Assembly: GCA_015680635.1 (NCBI GenBank)
Contig: JAABOA010000742.1
Location: forward strand, 1 to 11,645
Length of the DNA stretch: 11,645 bases
Direction of reading: 5' to 3'
From: Lunasporangiospora selenospora
Lineage: Eukaryota; Mortierellomycota; Mortierellomycetes; Mortierellales; Mortierellaceae
Shown: piece after piece, positions 1 to 9,400 of the stretch
Layout: every line of letters starts with the position of its first letter
How positions within the stretch are numbered: the first letter of the stretch is position 1
The notes under the pieces: generated by a model
What the model saw: only the letters and a program-made list of their open reading frames with translations
What the model was told of the DNA's origin: nothing
Database searches by the model: none
Program-made: the position numbers and the translations under genes

Positions 1-3000
1 GACCATCAAAATGAGCAAGCAGGGGCCCAGTCAAAATTTCCTACAGTGACCTACAGAAGCAATAGGGGAGACGCAGTTGGCAAACCACTGACTCAAGTAC
101 CTTCTTTTCAGCCGGGAGAGGAGGTCGTACGGTCTTCTTCTCGACCTCAGGACTGTAGCCAACTCTCTCGACAGTCCAGTGTTTCATCTCAGCATCTCCA
201 GACTGAACGATCTATTCAGGACAGGGTCTCTCAATTGTGGTCCTCGTTTCGGCAAAGGTGGCTCAGTCGTTTTACGAACAGGGTCATCAAGCGCCATATC
301 AAATTTACAGTGGCCATTTCTATCTCTACACTATTGACACTTGTCCGGCCAATAGCAGACTTTTTGGGACCATTGCCCTTTCTTGCAAATGTGACCGTAG
401 TCTTTGTGCACCCAGCGAGGACGGTTGGGGCCATGTTGGAGGTGACGGCTTCTAGTATTATGGGGGCCATCCTGGCCACTGTCTGGATCTTGCCACGACA
501 AGCAGTAGAGATTGCCATCAACAAAAGAGTGGTCGAGAATGGTGGTCAGATAAGCGGTGACGCAACGTGGGTCGTGGAGGCAGTCTGGTTTTTTATTGGT
601 ATCTGGATTATGACAACACTCAAGGCCAAGTATCCAAAGTTAACGAGCATGTTTTTGATTTTCACAACAGCTCATATCTTTGAGCATGGCCGAGCGCTTG
701 ATAATACGTCGTTTGATTTTCAAAAGGATTTTTGGGCTTGGATGACTCCGATGATGCTTGGGGTTGCTATTTGTCTTGTCACTTGTGTCGTCATTTGGCC
801 AGAGACGGCCTCGGATGGACTGGGGTAAGGTAAACGAAAAAAAAAAAAAGGCAAAGGAGGACCGCCCAGAGTCTCGATCGCCTGCCAATACCGCTCCATG
901 CATCTGATCATTGCTTGTGCTCATTGTCCTGACCATTGTGCACGGGAATACTCTCTTTTGGCTAGACGTGCATTATACGAATCTCTGGATTCTTCTCGGG
1001 CGCTCTTAAGTCTAAGCACACGCATGTTTCTCCTTCATCATCGGACAATTGCCCAGCCACTCTCTGTGATGGATAACGCCCATACTCAAGTGAAGCAGGC
1101 TCAAAAGAAACTCCATACCGCCTACAAAGAGGCTCGGTACGAAGTCACCTATTCAGAAATGGATCCTGCTGGATATAAAGAGGCTCGGTTCGTGCTTACC
1201 TCAATGATGCGGCATTTAGGGTCTATGAGTCTCGTCGTCAGGAACGAAAGACTGACAATGCTAGCTCGACCTCAGTATCAACAGAGGGAAGAAGATGTAA
1301 GACCAGGATCAGGAGACGCAAATGCTTCTGTGAGCGAGGACGATGGTACCCACGGCCAAACTAGCCGTGGCCGAGATGGTGGTGGGCATTTAAGCGAGAA
1401 TGACGGCTCTAGAGACGGTAGCATCAGCCATGTAGGTCCTGTAGGCGCTAGTAATCATCCACAAGAGGACTCTATCCAGCCTCACACAAGGGAATGCCCT
1501 ACTCATAGTCCAAGACGGCCGAGTAGGGCGGATGAGCTGAATCGAATAAGACAATTGTTTCTCCGAGCAGAGAATCGCACTGGAATATCCCTCGCCGTCC
1601 GACAAGAACAACAGCGTCGGTGTGAGCAGACACTGGTCAAACTCAGGAGAATTTCGTCCGCTCGAGCAAGAGCTGCCCTTCGACGAAAATCCTTTAATGA
1701 TTTCCTACAATCAAGCACGCCTGTAATGCGCTCCTCTCCAACAGAAATTGCAAGCTCCCGTCATGGTCAGGATGACTCTGGAACTCAGGTGGGTCCTAGC
1801 CAACATGGAACTAGTCGTAATCACTCATCAAATGCCCAGAGGGCCTTCACGACGACCGGAGTTGAGGAGCCTACTGCGGAGCGTCGTCGACGACTAAAGC
1901 AGATCTGGAAAGCATACAAAAGGGCTGAGCGCGCCGACAAAATTGAAAAAAAGCGGCTAGCCAAAGAGCGGTCTCTCCATGAGAACGACCCATTGACAGC
2001 ATCGGTTCCACGAAAGGAGTTTGTGTCTGGTGATCAGAGACTTTTCATTCTATTTCTCGACATGGTGCGAGCACCATTGCAACGGCTTAGCAATGCGTGC
2101 TGTCTCGCTATTCTAGCCATTGAGCAAAATGTCGTTTCGGAACTCAACGTGGAAAAAGACAGGAAAGAGTGGATTCGACAACAAGAGTCCAAAAAGGCAA
2201 TCGCACTAAAAAAATCCAAAGAGAGAAAGGAAGAAGAAGAAGAAGAAGAAGAAGAGAATGGCCTAGCCCAAGAGAGGAGCAGGACTGAACAGGATGTCGA
2301 AGGAGGAGTTACAGGTGCTGGCAGAGCTTCTAGCCGGTGGACGAGGATCCGGGATAAGCTTGCGAGTTGCGCCAAGTCATTTCATCTTGCACAGGATCCT
2401 ACTGATGAACCAGAGACAGATACGCAGTCAAGGCGAAGAAGAAGGCTTTCCAAATCTTCTAGATCTGGAAAATCACTTGACAGTATTCACCCGAACGCAT
2501 TTCAGCTAGGAACTGAGGGGGCATCGGGATCTATCCGAATGTCATTCGGAGAAGCACTGGGAGATCTTGAGGACAACGCAGCCGATGGAATAGAACGAGA
2601 AATCCTTTTACCAGCAGGGATATCTCTTGTACAATATCTGAAGCAAGAACTCGAAGCCTTTGACAATGCAGAGGCGGAATCCCTAAAAAGGTTTACCGCC
2701 AAGCATTCGGATATGGACATTGGACTTCGACAAGAACTCTTTCTGATATTCTTTTTTCTATTCGCCATGCGCGAGACTGCAAAGGAACTAGTACGGCTCG
2801 CCAAGCACGACGAAGAACTGGAAGCCGAGGTCCAGAGTCGAGTGGAAAACAATCATTTCCGAATAGGACGAAAGAAGCTGTGGTGGCCCAAGGTAGTGGG
2901 CAACTTTTGGAAATGGGTCTCTTGGGGGACCTATTCTCAAGCACGCTCAAACGAAGGTTACACGGGAGCATTAATGAACTCGAATCGAAACCTGGATAGT

Positions 3001-5963
3001 CAACAGCCACGTCTTGTAGAAGAGGAAAGAGCGCGCGTACAGGCCAAAGAGATGGCCAAGATGGCTGCCAAAGAAGCCCAAAGTGGTTCTGAAGGGCTTC
3101 AAGAGAGAAATAACGACGCCAGAGGTCGAATGACTAGGGAAAATATTCTCAAATTGCAGCGTTCAAAGAGTATGTCGGCTGCAGTGAATCATAGACAACA
3201 AGCAGAGGACCTTTGTCTGGATCTTTCCAACTCTCGGGACTCACAGGAAGCAACGTCCAACCTTTGGTTCCAGATGACTTCCCTCAACAAGATCAAGTCC
3301 CATCAGCCCAAATTGCAGACAACCGAGTTTCTTGACCAGGACTTTAATCGACGTGAACATTCTTTTAGTCATTCAAATCAAACCCATGTGTCTGAGACAA
3401 GAGAAGCAGAGTCTGGACCAGCTACACACCGTCCTATAACGCAGCCTTTGATGGAGCATCGAGAATCTAGTGCCGACGACTCGTTTGCAATAGTAGATAT
3501 ACCAGAATTCCATCCTTTTCATGTGCAGGACACAGGAGAGGGAAATGCCCTAGGAACAAATGATGGGTTGGGAAAAGGGGAGCAGACAGAGGCCCAGGCG
3601 GTGGAACCACCTTTGAATGAAACCAATAATTATCGAGCTCGGAATATCCATGCAACGACAAAAGCTCCACAGCCGTTGGCTGGTGATCATCCTACTTTGC
3701 CATCTGGCGCTCAAGCAACTCCAACTCGAGCACAACAACAACCTGGGGCAGTTGCACCCTTGATATTTGTCAATGGATGCCAAGAGCCAAAGACATGGCG
3801 CTATCGACTTTGGGAGGCTATTGAGACACTCAAATCGGCTGAAGTCAAGTACGGTCTAAAAATGGCTGCAGGGTTAACGCTGATCGGTCTCTGGACATGG
3901 TTACGAGTCGATGTGGATTCCTTAGTTGCCAATCGGGATGTTTGGGCAATGATGACAGTAATGGCGGGACTATCGCCTACCATCGGAGCCACACTCAGGG
4001 TGGTCGGTCAACGTGTTCTGGGAACCATTGTTGGAGTAGCCTGGGCAATAGTCACTTATGTGATAGCTCCTGGGAGTCCATATCCAATAGCCTTTATGTT
4101 TATCCCTTTTTGTAAGTCTCCTCTCTTTATCTTTTTCATTTTTTTTGGCTTGTTTGACAAGGAACGAGTCCATATTGAACTGCTCAATCCCTCCCTTCCT
4201 TTCTAATGAGCCCAAAATGTCTGTACCCAGCCTTGGTCGTTGCCTTTTTGATATTAGAGACCCCCAATCCTATGACGGGCATCGTCATGATGCTTACCTA
4301 TTCATCCGCAATACTTGCTCCGTACCATAGCCAAATCCCCGAGACGTTTTATGCCCTCTGTCTCATTCGTGCACTGACCGTCACTGCCGGGATCCTGGTA
4401 GCAGTGTTGTTCAATACTTGCCTCTGGCCGCTTTTGGCGAGGAAAGAACTGAGAAAAGAAATCTCTATGTTGGTCGGTCGACAGGGAGTACTCTTTGCAG
4501 AATTGATGAGTACTTTTTTGTTGGATAGGAAACCAGTTCCAAGACGAGCTTCCAGAGCCGGACAGCGATCCACATTACATCAACCGCAGGATATTGATCG
4601 AGACACACCCGAGGTTGGATCCCAAGAGCGGTCACCTCTACACAAGGATGAAAATGGCATGGAAAGGCGTGGCCAGGGCGTGGTGAGAGAATCGGCAGAG
4701 GTGATTGGGGGCAGCTCTACGATAAAAGATAGAAGCGGCGAACTAAAGTATGAACAAAAGGAACAATCTTCGAGACCAAACTCCGAAGTACTTGTCTTGA
4801 CCGGACATGGCTCCAAGCAAGTAGACCCGCCAAAGCCCGACCAGCCCGAACAGGTAGAGTCCCCGACAGGACCTCCGCCAGTCGAAATTGCATTTCCGGA
4901 CCACGAGTACGATGACGATGACGAAGACCCGCACGCCTTTGACTCGGAACGCCTTGCCTTCCAACGCGTCGAGAATCAACTCCAGGCGAAACTGCTTCAG
5001 ATTGATTTATTATTGAAGCTCTCGGATATGGAACCGCGGTTGAAGGGAAAGTTTCCGACAAAACTTTATCAACGGATAGGGCAGTGTTGTCAAAATATTC
5101 TGGACCGGATTGTTTCGATGAGGACCTCGGCCCAGCTATTGTCTCCAGAAGTGTGGGAGGTAGTCACTGGCCCAATGAGTTTCTATCGGCGGGACATGGT
5201 AGGAGTTGAGAGGGGATATAAAAAAAAAGCTCGTGAAAGAGATGGCATGCTCATTAGTTAATAGGCTCCCACCAATAACCTCCACTTACTCTTTGGTCGT
5301 GGTGCCTTAGGTGGGCATGTTGCTACTCTATTTTAGCCTTGTGTCCTCATCTCTAATCTCCAAGACGCCGGTACCCCCTTACCTACCATCAGCACGACTA
5401 GCCAGATGGCGAGTCGTCCAAAAGGTTCGCGAGGCCATCTTTGCCTACAAAGAGGCAACAGGGAAAACACAGTACACCTTTATCTATTACTATGCATTTT
5501 CGTCCGCACTCGAAGAGGTGATTGAAGAGCTCGGTAAGTGTCCAGTCGGATCGAGTTGTTTGATGCATGTGTTTTCTTTGAGAGCTTTATTTTTTTTTTA
5601 TTGTCAGTATGAAATGAAAAAAAAAAAAAAAAAAAGCCAGGCGGGCTCAAATGGATTCACTTGTAATAGAGTTGACACGCATGCATCCAATGGTGTCTGC
5701 ATTTGTCGAATCCATGTTCATTTTTTATTTTTTTTATAGAGCTACTTGCCATCCTTGTCCGACCAGTTGTGGGAATTATTTATGGTTCATCACACGACGA
5801 ATATATCCATGGAGCCAGTAACTACAGGCTCGATAGCTCTTCAACTGCACTACCAACGTCCAATTTTTTCCCTGACCCTTCTCAGGTCCGGATTCGATAT
5901 CCAAAAGAGTCCCACCTTCCCCCGGATCCAGACGTGGATACGAGTCAACGCAGACATGGATAG
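1..5963 (+). CDS. Bre4-like/DUF2421 family polytopic membrane protein (putative ER transporter, 6TM N-terminal), 5' partial, five exons
   Basis: Exons 1-824, 966-4111, 4231-5198, 5311-5533 and 5740-5963 join with matching phases (2, 1, 0, 1) to 1794 residues and a TAG stop. The frame is open from base 1 with no in-frame ATG before the conserved part, so the N-terminus lies upstream of the window. Residues ~100-267 hold six hydrophobic segments (ArAE_2_N-like). Residues ~276-380 are a helical block (ALYESLDSSRALLSLSTR). Residues ~380-1220 are mostly low-complexity linker with two conserved hydrophobic islands (~633-650; ~861-878, ELFLIFFFLFAMRE). Residues ~1233-1400 form a second membrane block with the FUSC-type signature RVVGQRVLGTIVG. 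Residues ~1560-1735 are the Bre4/DUF2421 C-terminal part (VTGPMSFYRRDM, PPYLPSARLARWRVV). The family resembles aromatic-acid and fusaric-acid exporters; S. pombe Bre4 is linked to brefeldin A sensitivity. The substrate and membrane are not shown by sequence. It is much longer than I recall for Bre4 because of the central linker. Confidence 0.87.
298..800 (+). other. N-terminal six-TM block (ArAE_2_N-like) of the Bre4-like protein
   Basis: Visible residues ~100-267 contain about six hydrophobic stretches. They start after a basic run (RVIKRHIKFTVAIS) and end at CVVIWPETASDGLG just before intron 1. The segments near FLANVTVVFVHPARTVGAML and SSIMGAILATVWILP resemble the opening helices of aromatic-acid exporter families. 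TM limits were judged by eye and may shift by several residues. Confidence 0.75.
825..965 (+). other. intron 1 of the Bre4-like gene (141 nt)
   Basis: Donor GTAAGG at 825-830 and acceptor CTAG at 962-965. A CTGAC branch-point-like pentamer lies about 35 nt before the acceptor (in TCCTGACC near 924-931). Splicing joins GG|A in phase 2 to give DGLG-RALYESLD, the expected continuation in this family. The intron contains a 13-A run at 837-849. Its length is a multiple of three, and the only in-frame stop is the TAA overlapping the donor (826-828). Confidence 0.85.
2229..2256 (+). repeat. GAA trinucleotide microsatellite encoding a poly-Glu tract
   Basis: About eight consecutive GAA codons inside exon 2 encode a run of glutamates at about residue 699, flanked by KERKE and NGLAQERS. 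It sits in the low-complexity linker and is a likely site of length polymorphism. The serine-rich reading frame on the opposite strand is only its complement. Confidence 0.85.
3799..4450 (+). other. FUSC-like second membrane block of the Bre4-like protein
   Basis: Visible residues ~1220-1397 are split by intron 2. Hydrophobic helices include GLKMAAGLTLIGLWTWL, WAMMTVMAGLSPTIGATL, GTIVGVAWAIVTYVI, the helix across the splice junction (MFIPF-SLVVAFLILE), GIVMMLTYSSAILAPY and ALTVTAGILVAVLF. The run SPTIGATLRVVGQRVLGTIVG matches the pattern of fusaric-acid-resistance (FUSC/ArAE) proteins, where a Pro-Thr-Gly stretch precedes an Arg..Gly-Thr..Gly motif. Confidence 0.8.
4112..4230 (+). other. intron 2 of the Bre4-like gene (119 nt)
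   Basis: Donor GTAAGT at 4112 follows the codons for MFIPF. Acceptor ACCCAG ends at 4230. A CTAAT branch-point candidate lies at 4203-4207, about 25 nt before the acceptor. Phase 1 joining (T|CC) gives FIPF-S-LVVAFLILETP, an uninterrupted hydrophobic helix. The nearer AG at 4209-4210 would give the wrong phase. Confidence 0.85.
5199..5310 (+). other. intron 3 of the Bre4-like gene (112 nt)
   Basis: Donor GTAGGA at 5199 follows the codons FYRRDM. Acceptor CTTAG ends at 5310. Joining in phase 0 gives RRDM-VGMLLLYFSLVSSS, which restores the conserved DUF2421 block. Reading through instead adds a lysine-rich tail and stops at 5261. Confidence 0.85.
5534..5739 (+). other. intron 4 of the Bre4-like gene (206 nt), rich in homopolymers
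   Basis: Donor GTAAGTG at 5534 and acceptor TTTTATAG ending at 5739. Phase 1 joining (G|AG) gives IEEL-E-LLAILVRPVVG, as expected. The intron holds a 10-T run at 5590-5599, a 19-A run at 5617-5635 and a long T-rich tract just before the acceptor. It is longer than introns 1-3, and the homopolymers account for part of the excess. Confidence 0.87.
5617..5635 (+). repeat. 19-nt poly(A) homopolymer in intron 4
   Basis: An uninterrupted run of 19 adenines. It is prone to slippage and to sequencing error, so its true length may differ. A 10-T run lies 17 nt upstream and could pair with it in the pre-mRNA. Confidence 0.9.
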
Positions 5964-6430
5964 AGAGAATTACATCATTACAATGGAGAGAGAAGGAGGG
6001 AAAAAAGTGCAATGAGAGAGTGAGAGAGTGAGAGAAAAGAAAAAAAGAAAATGGGGAGAAAGGGTATGGATAGTCCAATTTCTCTGTCTTTTTTTCATTC
6101 CTCTCAACTCTTTGTTTGTTTGTTTTTTTACTTCATTATCTAAATCTGTTTTGAGGGACCTTGGGTATCAAAGTATATACACACTCTGTTCTATGCGACC
6201 GATCACTCCTCTCGTCAACATTCTCTGTCCATGCTCATTCCTTCTTTCCTCTCAGTATCCCTTCTTTCCCCTGGACGGCATGCCCGAGATTAAAAAAAGA
6301 CATGTGCAGACGAGGGAAAAAGAAAAGAAAAGAATAGACCCACCAATTAAATGCTTGAATAATCCCTCTCCCAATAATAGAGAGAGAGGGAGGAAAAAAT
6401 AGAAGAAAAAGAAAAAAAATATGAAGAGAA
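5964..6430. other. convergent intergenic region with purine tracts
   Basis: These 467 bases lie between the two convergent stop codons. They contain GAGAGAGTGAGAGAGTG-type purine DNA near 6015-6062, T-rich and CT-rich stretches at about 6080-6270, and a second purine tract at 6373-6420. I see no supported gene. The open frame at 6028-6402 has repetitive composition and no recognisable protein. The canonical AATAAA signal is absent on both strands, so the 3' ends must use weaker signals. Confidence 0.7.
6289..6294 (+). promoter_or_regulatory. possible polyadenylation signal (ATTAAA) for the Bre4-like gene
   Basis: ATTAAA occurs at 6289-6294 and again at 6346-6351 on the + strand, 325-385 nt after the stop. 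Fungal 3'-end signals are degenerate, so this is only a candidate. No ATTAAA or AATAAA was found on the - strand for the opposing gene. Confidence 0.25.
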
Positions 6431-9400
6431 CTAGCGTTCCCGCATCAACAGCAATGCCGGCTCGTCATGCACATTCAGGTCTGCCAATTCAGCTTCAAGA
6501 TCTACCCGGATCTCCCTGGCAAACATCGACTCTGGTGCCTTTTCAGAGCTGTCACATCCAGGAACAGACAGAGTTGTCGCCTCGCTCTCAGGGCAGGATT
6601 GCTGCTGCTGTTGTTCTTCCTCCGCAGCACCTTCCTCAGAAGCTTGGGCATCGTCCTGGAATTGAATGCCGAGCTCAATCTCCAACTCGGTTTGGAGCTC
6701 TTGCCAGAACTGAAGGTCTTGTCCGAGACACTCGACATAGATCTGGTACTTGACCATCTCCTTGAGCATATGTCCTGAACGGCGTTCCCAGTTGTTGAAA
6801 GCCTTGGTGTAGTTGCTCGACTTTGGATGGAACTGATCGACCACAACAAAGCAAGGCACGCAATATTAGTATCTCGCTCTCTATTTGCAACATTCAAATA
6901 CATACCCCCCTTTCTTCCCCTCCTCCGTCCATTAGCTTACCAGTCGCATCATGGGACCACGATGGCCTTGATGTGTCTCCATCTCGCATTCCAAAGAGGT
7001 CACATACTTCTTGAGCGCCTGGAGCTGATCCTCAACAGTCAACACAGTCAATGTCATGGCAGGATTTGGCGCTGTCCATTCAAAGAGCGTCACCTGCTCC
7101 CCAAGTGCCTGGGCCGTGGCCAGCGTTCCCGATCCGGCAGCAGATCCTCCCACAGCATTGCTCGCCAAAATGGTCGACGCTGTCGAGATCGAGGATGACG
7201 ACACAGAAGGAGAAGGCAGCGGAGACGATCCTCCTCCAGCCATGGATCCTGCTCCTGAGAATGATGCTGCTCTGGCAGACGAACGGACCGAAGTACCCTT
7301 GCCAGTGTTGAGAGGGCCTCCTCGGCCACTAAGGACAGAGATATTGTCCTGGCTCATGTTGTGGCTAAACCCACCTCCATGGAATGGGCCTGGCATCGGA
7401 GGTACTGGTCCAGTAGTGTGGCTCAATTGTGATGCGTTTGCACCCGCTGTCTGACTCCGGCCTCGTGGACCCTGGATGCTATGGCCACTCGACTGGCTCG
7501 ATTTTGAGGATGGGGCTGCAGTGTCTAGACTCGCCTCGAGCAACTGTTGTTGGTGTTGCTGTTGAAGTAGTTCCTGCTCTTGCTCAAACTGATGCAGCGT
7601 CTCGAGCGTACGGCCCCAACCATATTCCATGTTGACCACACCTCCCATCAATGGCTCCTTGCTCGTCCGTGCTGCCCAAAAGTTACATGTCCGAGCCCAC
7701 ACCTCACATTCCTGAGGAGTGGTGGTCTGGAAAAGATAGACCCCACCCGTGAATGATTGGACCGCAAACACATGTTTCCGTGAGGCACTGTAGCCTGGGG
7801 CGGGGAGGATGTTGGTGATTGTATGTTGGAGTGGGATCTCGTCAAAGAGGGGGGCACCCTGGTCCAAATAGCTGCCTCCGAGGGTCATGTTGCTCGCAGG
7901 GTACGACTCAAAGGTGGGTGAGAGCGCTGAGTTCAATGAGAGGGTAGAAGCCGAGCCAAGGGGGATGGGCAAATGCTGGCCCTGACCATAACTGTGGCCC
8001 AGCCCCTTGGATTGGCCAAGCGATTGGTCGGCACGGAACATGATCAGCGATCCACGCTCCTGATCCACGACAACCAACAAATGACGCCACGCTCGGTTCT
8101 GTGCCTTCTTGTCGTGTCGCTCCAACAAATGTTTCCGCCACAAGATACCTTCGAGTCGGTAGCGCTGTTGGTAATTGCATTGGTACCGTTGGACCTGGAT
8201 TTGTTGGACCTGGGGGTCGGGGTGCAAAGGTGGCATGGTCACATATGGTACTACGGGGGATGGAGGAGGCATCGGTCGAATCGACCCGCTCTTTTTCCGA
8301 TGCTGCTGACTCTGATACTCTTCCGAGATGACGCTCGAGGCTGGCGATTGCAACGAAGTGAGGCTGTTTTGCGACGCCGATGGTGTAGTCATAGATGTGG
8401 TCGTTGCCAGCGTCAAGTTGGACAGTCGACCAGCCGAGCCAAGATAACCACCTCCTGCATTTCCACTCGCCAGTCGAGTCGAAGATGAATTTCCACCGCT
8501 GCCTCTTTCCTCGGATGGAAAGCCAGGTTGGTTCGTTATATCAATCGCACTCGCCTCGTTCAGAATCGAGCCTGCGATGCTGTACCGAGGGTTCGGGAAG
8601 TGGCTGGTCAAGGGTGAGGTTGAGAGCAAGGACGAGTTGTCGTGCTGGTATACGCCGGGAATGGTGAGTTGTTGTTGCTGAGCATTCAGTCGCTGGATAG
8701 CCTCATTCCGACGTTGCCTCGACCGTGCGCTCAGCGAATTGCGCCTTCCCGATAGACCCATGCCAAAGCCGCCTCCACTCAAAAGTCCCGAGCCCGAGCC
8801 AGACTCGTATACATGATGCTGTGACGAAGCGGACGAGGCCGGTGCAGATGAAAACGCAGATGGTTGGATAAGCCTGCTGATCCGGTTGCTAGAAAAGAAG
8901 GAGGATCCAAACCCTCCAGAAGTTGTCGTTGGCGACATTGGAGGAGAAGAGATCGAGTTTGATCCTGCACCCCCTGAAGTTGGTAAAAGGATTTGGTTGC
9001 TCTTCACGGCCGAGTAAATGTCCTTGAGCATGATCTCGAGCTCTTGGAGCCAGGCCTTTCCATAGCGGCCTCCAGTCTTGGAGTCGGGTGTGACGCGACT
9101 GCTGTTGAACAAGCCTGGCTGATGACTATGGCTGCTCTTCCAGCTCCTGACGCTTGGTGTTCGCTTCTTGGGCGTAGCTGTGGTCGGTGTAGTGGTGGTC
9201 GAAGCAATAGAAATGTCATCTCCAGGCAGGCTGAATCCAGAAGGGTGGCTCAACCACGAGTTCTCATCACCCAGAAACGAAGGTCTGTCCAGTTGTGGTG
9301 GGTTGGGGTCAATCGGTGTAGGCTGCGAGATCTGGTCCCCGACAACCTGGAGAGTATTCTTTACAAAGGCCGACTTGGACATTCGAGTCGACTGTTGAAC

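Larger units (their letters stand above)
5311..5857 (+). other. conserved C-terminal (DUF2421/Bre4) block, exons 4 and 5
   Basis: Exon 4 and the first part of exon 5 encode LLLYFSLVSSSLISKTP, PPYLPSARLARWRVVQKV, REAIFAYKEATGKTQYTF, YYYAFSSALEEVIEELEL and LAILVRPVVG. These are the best-conserved stretches of fungal DUF2421 proteins as I recall them. After about residue 1740 the chain becomes polar, has no recognised domain, and runs ~55 residues to the stop at 5961-5963. Confidence 0.8.

Noticed and set aside
2034-2375. A - strand frame with a long poly-serine tract
   Set aside because: It is the complement of the GAA repeat encoding poly-Glu in exon 2.
898-4206. A stand-alone 1102-codon gene starting at ATG 898
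   Set aside because: ATG 898 lies inside intron 1, and the last ~30 codons are intron 2. Family-like sequence begins at 966, and both ends are explained by matching splice sites.
4206-5261. A separate gene starting at ATG 4206
   Set aside because: The ATG is within the 3' end of intron 2. The encoded helix continues from exon 2, and the lysine-rich tail after 5198 is intron 3.
5311-5739. A separate 142-codon gene
   Set aside because: It is exon 4 plus read-through into intron 4. The part after 5533 includes the poly(A) run and has no coding character.
6028-6402. A possible small gene between the two large genes
   Set aside because: The translation is repetitive Lys/Arg and Phe/Ser from purine and T tracts, with no recognisable motif or splice support.
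6431-6859. A separate small - strand gene (MPCFVVVDQ...)
   Set aside because: Its first nine codons are intron. From 6832 onward it is the terminal exon of the Sec7-PH gene, with a TACTAAT branch point in place.
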